From positions 1 through 10,324 of the forward strand of contig JANQBS010000639.1 in NCBI GenBank assembly GCA_033085395.1: a DNA stretch of 10,324 bases, read 5' to 3'. This stretch comes from Xanthoparmelia taractica (Eukaryota > Ascomycota > Lecanoromycetes > Lecanorales > Parmeliaceae). The position numbers and the translations under genes are program-made. Below the pieces are notes generated by a model. That model had not been told where the DNA came from. It ran no database searches and saw only the letters and a program-made list of their open reading frames with translations. Shown one piece after another: positions 8,054 to 10,324 of the stretch. Numbering within the stretch: the stretch's first letter is position 1; each line of letters opens with the position of its first letter.

Positions 8054-9300
8054 TCACTTATTATAACTCGCATAAATTTATGAAATATTAGTTAGTATTC
8101 GACAATACGAGTTTATGTTAAAGCTCGTTATCTCGATTATTATTTATTCTCGAAACGTTATCTTAAAAGCTTAAAGAATATTTAGACGACTTATATTAAT
8201 AATTTATCTTGCTTATTCTCGGTTATTATCTAGAAGAATTACTACTTATCGAAGTATTTATAAGTTAGTCTAAGTGCGTCAATAAATTAGAGCTTATAAT
8301 ACGAGAAAGTCTAGATATAGTTATACGCTAACGGAGAACTTATATAATATATAATTATATATATTTGAATAATCAGAGAGCGTCTTAGTAGAGGTTATCT
8401 AAGTAATATAGGCGAGATATAGATTCCCTTAGCTATTAGACTTCTCGTAGTCTAGAACAGAGTTATTCTCTCTAACGCCGACGAATTATAATAAGATTAT
8501 CCGACGTTATTTCTTATGATCTCGCTTTATTGTTATGAATTTATAAATAATCTTAGGTCTAAATATTTTTACTTAATCTCGTTAATAGGGAATTAAGACG
8601 AAATCGCCTTATCGCTTAATATTCTCTTTAATATAAATTATAATAATATTTTTAATAAATCCTAAGGCCTTAAGATCTTAATATTTCGAGTTTCGCTTCT
8701 TTAAAGCCGCTTATTATGCCCTTATATTATAATAAAATCCGGGGATTATCTTCGTGTAGTCTTCGTCTAGAGACTTATTATCTAGCGAGATAAAACCCTA
8801 AATAATATTATCTTTACGTCCTAACTCGAGAAAACTCGATATATTTATATCGATATAATGAAAGATATTGCTATCTCTCGAAGTTGCGTACTTAATATAA
8901 TACGAATAAGATATAAGTCTAAGATTTCTATTCAATCTTAGGGCTATATATATTAGTTAATATTCTAGGTCTTAGCGAATAACTTACTACGTGAAAGAGT
9001 AAAGTATATTTTATAGCTATTCTCGATTTAACTTTTCGTTAATTTTTCGTTAATAATATTTATATATATTAAATTTAATGAAGATTAACTTGCTTATTCC
9101 TTACTTTACTTCGTCGCCGCACCTTACGCCTTTTTATAATTAATCAAATATATTAATATTGAGACTCTCGTCTCGCTTTTAAATATCTTAGGTATCGAGC
9201 TTTTAGATAATCTTAATTAGTAGCTATTAGGCGAGAGCATTAGTGACTGCGAATAGCGTTAATGCCTTCAGCACCGGAAATGCATATATATTTATCGAGT
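8054..9300 (-). pseudogene. 2-oxoglutarate/Fe(II) dioxygenase-like protein (RIP-killed), PhyH-type motif layout
   Basis: A single minus-strand frame of about 415 codons ends at TGA 8056-8054. Its core follows the double-stranded beta-helix layout of Fe(II)/2-oxoglutarate oxygenases: NIFHYIDINI, where the HxD motif is now TAT-ATC-GAT (8857-8849); IIQGFISLDNKS; KIIPGFYYNI (PGFH-type, 8743-8729), like the LDD..IPGxH stretch of phytanoyl-CoA dioxygenases; GDFVLIPYQR (from 8608); then KIFRPKIIYK, whose Tyr (8545-8543) stands where the distal His is expected, 104 residues after the first ligand. Arg residues 7-14 positions later could be the 2-oxoglutarate binder. FVGVRENNSVLD follows. Both presumed His ligands read Tyr (CAT/CAC to TAT), the expected RIP change, so the copy is dead by stops and by lost ligands. 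One in-frame TGA (near 8275) can derive from CGA or TGG. Substrate unknown; TET/JBP-type DNA oxidation is possible but not shown. Confidence 0.72.
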
Positions 9301-9960
9301 TATTTATTATACTAAGGCGATCTTTTTTTCGAAACTAGTTTAACGTCTTTGAGACTATTTTTAATACTAATAGAGAAGATTATAATAATATAAATTATTC
9401 GAGTCTTATTAATAATATCGCGTAATTCGCTATCTTTATCTATAATTCGTAGTATACGACTATAGTTCTTATATATCGATAATACAGGTGATTGAGATTC
9501 TTGATATAGCTGGGATTTATTGCTATTAGACTCTATAGTGTCGCTATACATTTATAATCGATATTTATTTTAGTCGCTAATTGATTCTTTTATATAATTT
9601 TATCTTAAATTATTAAAATAAGATTATTATAAGAGCATAAGCTATTAGACGTTAATAATAGTGCTGGAGGTAATATAACGTTCGTTATCTTAATTCCTCC
9701 CTCGCGTCGCTACCCTCTTAATTCTTATTTATTATCTTATCGCTATCAAGATCTTCGTAAATATTTCCTATATTATTATCTTTAATCTTCTTATCTTCTA
9801 CGCCGACTTTATTTATAATAATATCGTTATTCTCGACCTAATCTTACTCGTTCTTATTTTACTCTTTATCGTTTCTACTTTAATCTTTCTCGTTTCTATT
9901 CTACTCTTTATTATTCTTATTCTAATCTTAATCGTTTATTATATTCTTTATAAGACTTAA
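9301..9960 (-). pseudogene. Upstream acidic region, probable N-terminus or 5' exons of the dioxygenase gene
   Basis: Two further minus-strand frames carry protein-like text. From about 9960 to 9640 the frame is strongly acidic and Asn/Lys-rich (for example NIYEDLDSDKIINKN) and contains the heptapeptide repeat. From 9551 to 9312 an uninterrupted 79-codon stretch starts at an ATG and still has CAA, CAG and TCA codons, so it is less damaged (SQLYQESQSPVLSIYKNYSR). The three frames differ from each other, which fits either two short introns or frameshifts; a GT...AG interval of about 56 bases just upstream of 9311 would join the second part to the dioxygenase frame but is unproven. Membership in one gene is inferred from strand, order and spacing. 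Confidence 0.5.
9827..9931 (-). repeat. Five 21-bp tandem repeats encoding a heptapeptide
   Basis: Units at 9827-9847, 9848-9868, 9869-9889, 9890-9910 and 9911-9931 are imperfect copies (plus-strand consensus near TCGTTTCTATTCTAATCTTTA). A sixth, weaker copy may follow at 9932. On the minus strand each unit gives seven residues of the form (K/Q)(D/E)-stop-(N/S/V)(K/R/E)N(E/D/N), the stop being a likely former Gln. The 21-base period and the conserved acidic/basic pattern support translation of this strand and frame before RIP. Confidence 0.7.
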
Positions 9961-10249
9961 CTTACGTTACTCTAAGCGTTACTTTCTTCATCACTTTTTA
10001 ATATTAAATAACGTCTTTATAAAATATTTATTACTATTTGTTATTAATAATAGCTATCGACTATTCTCGATAGCGTGTTTCGCTTATTTAGATGCGGTTA
10101 ATAATGGCTTCGCGCGTAAAATTATAAGCTAGTCTTCAAATATATTATATATCTTAATTTAGTCTTCACTCATAACTCTTCTTATATCGTCTCGCCTTAA
10201 TTTATCTCTATATAATTATCGAATAGCTACTCGAATATCTAGATTCTAG
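9961..10249. other. 5' flank of element B gene, no gene seen
   Basis: About 290 bases between the acidic coding relic and the right TIR. For a minus-strand gene this would be the promoter side, but I see no TATA or other element that stands out from the AT-rich background. A small inverted pair (TAGCTATCGA near 10051 with TCGATAGC near 10069) is short and may be chance. Confidence 0.4.
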
Positions 10250-10324
10250 GTACGGGTCGGAAAGGTGTGGTATATTTGATGGTATGGGACTAGTTTTTCG
10301 AATATCATATCGAAAGGTATGGGA
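10250..10324 (-). repeat. Right TIR of element B (truncated by window end)
   Basis: Reverse complement of 7236-7310 with 71 of 75 positions identical. The core reads TACGGGTCGGAAAGGTGTGG from 10251 and matches element A's left TIR core without mismatch. The window ends inside the repeat. Confidence 0.92.

Larger units (their letters stand above)
7236..10324. mobile_element. Element B: TIR-bounded element carrying a dioxygenase relic (right end cut by window)
   Basis: The inverted repeat 7236-7310 / 10250-10324 defines a unit of at least 3.1 kb. The mate of the bases left of 7236 would lie beyond 10324, so the element is incomplete here and its target-site duplication is not visible. The only recognisable gene is a minus-strand 2-oxoglutarate/Fe(II) dioxygenase-like relic with an acidic N-terminal region; no transposase was recognised. 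It may therefore be non-autonomous with captured cargo, or belong to a family whose mobility protein I do not know. The shared TIR core points to a link with element A. Confidence 0.75.

Overview
The window looks like a transposon graveyard from a filamentous ascomycete (Pezizomycotina). Nearly all of it is AT-rich and carries the mark of repeat-induced point mutation (RIP): CpA and its complement TpG are almost absent, TpA is abundant, and every long reading frame is broken by TAA/TAG where CAA, CAG or TGG would be expected. I counted one CpA/TpG in 5041-5100 but nine in the spared patch 4501-4560. I see no intact gene, no tRNA or rRNA, and nothing bacterial. The genus cannot be named from this sequence.

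Two consecutive elements bounded by terminal inverted repeats (TIRs) account for the layout. Element A is 7.1 kb (1-7108), with TIRs of at least 78 bp matching at 76 positions. Element B runs from about 7236 past the right edge of the window (at least 3.1 kb), with TIRs of at least 75 bp matching at 71 positions. The outer parts of the two TIR types are unrelated, but both end inward in the same 23-bp core, so the elements may belong to one family or answer to one transposase. All six mismatches within the TIRs are C/T or G/A transitions. The TIRs still hold CpA and TpG, unlike the interiors.

Element A is composite. At 600-1262 (+) lies the C-terminal end of a Ty3/Gypsy polyprotein (integrase tail and chromodomain), with stops sitting on conserved chromodomain tryptophans. 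At 4734 to about 6060 (-) is a long, charged, unidentified coding relic. Four patches with little RIP (about 485-600, 1325-1560, 3505-3590 and 4450-4760) interrupt it, and three of them contain short hairpins. The rest is unassigned RIP-altered DNA.

Element B carries one recognisable gene on the minus strand: a RIP-killed 2-oxoglutarate/Fe(II) dioxygenase-like protein (about 9300 to 8054 in one frame). An upstream acidic part includes a five-unit heptapeptide repeat (9827-9931). I recognise no transposase in it. A dioxygenase as the only readable gene inside a TIR-bounded element, next to a larger element sharing its TIR core, is the most interesting point of the window.

Caution: because RIP removes TpG, TGA is rare in every frame. 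A long frame interrupted only by TAA/TAG is therefore not evidence of coding by itself, and I identified genes only where conserved motifs or a codon-periodic repeat support the frame.
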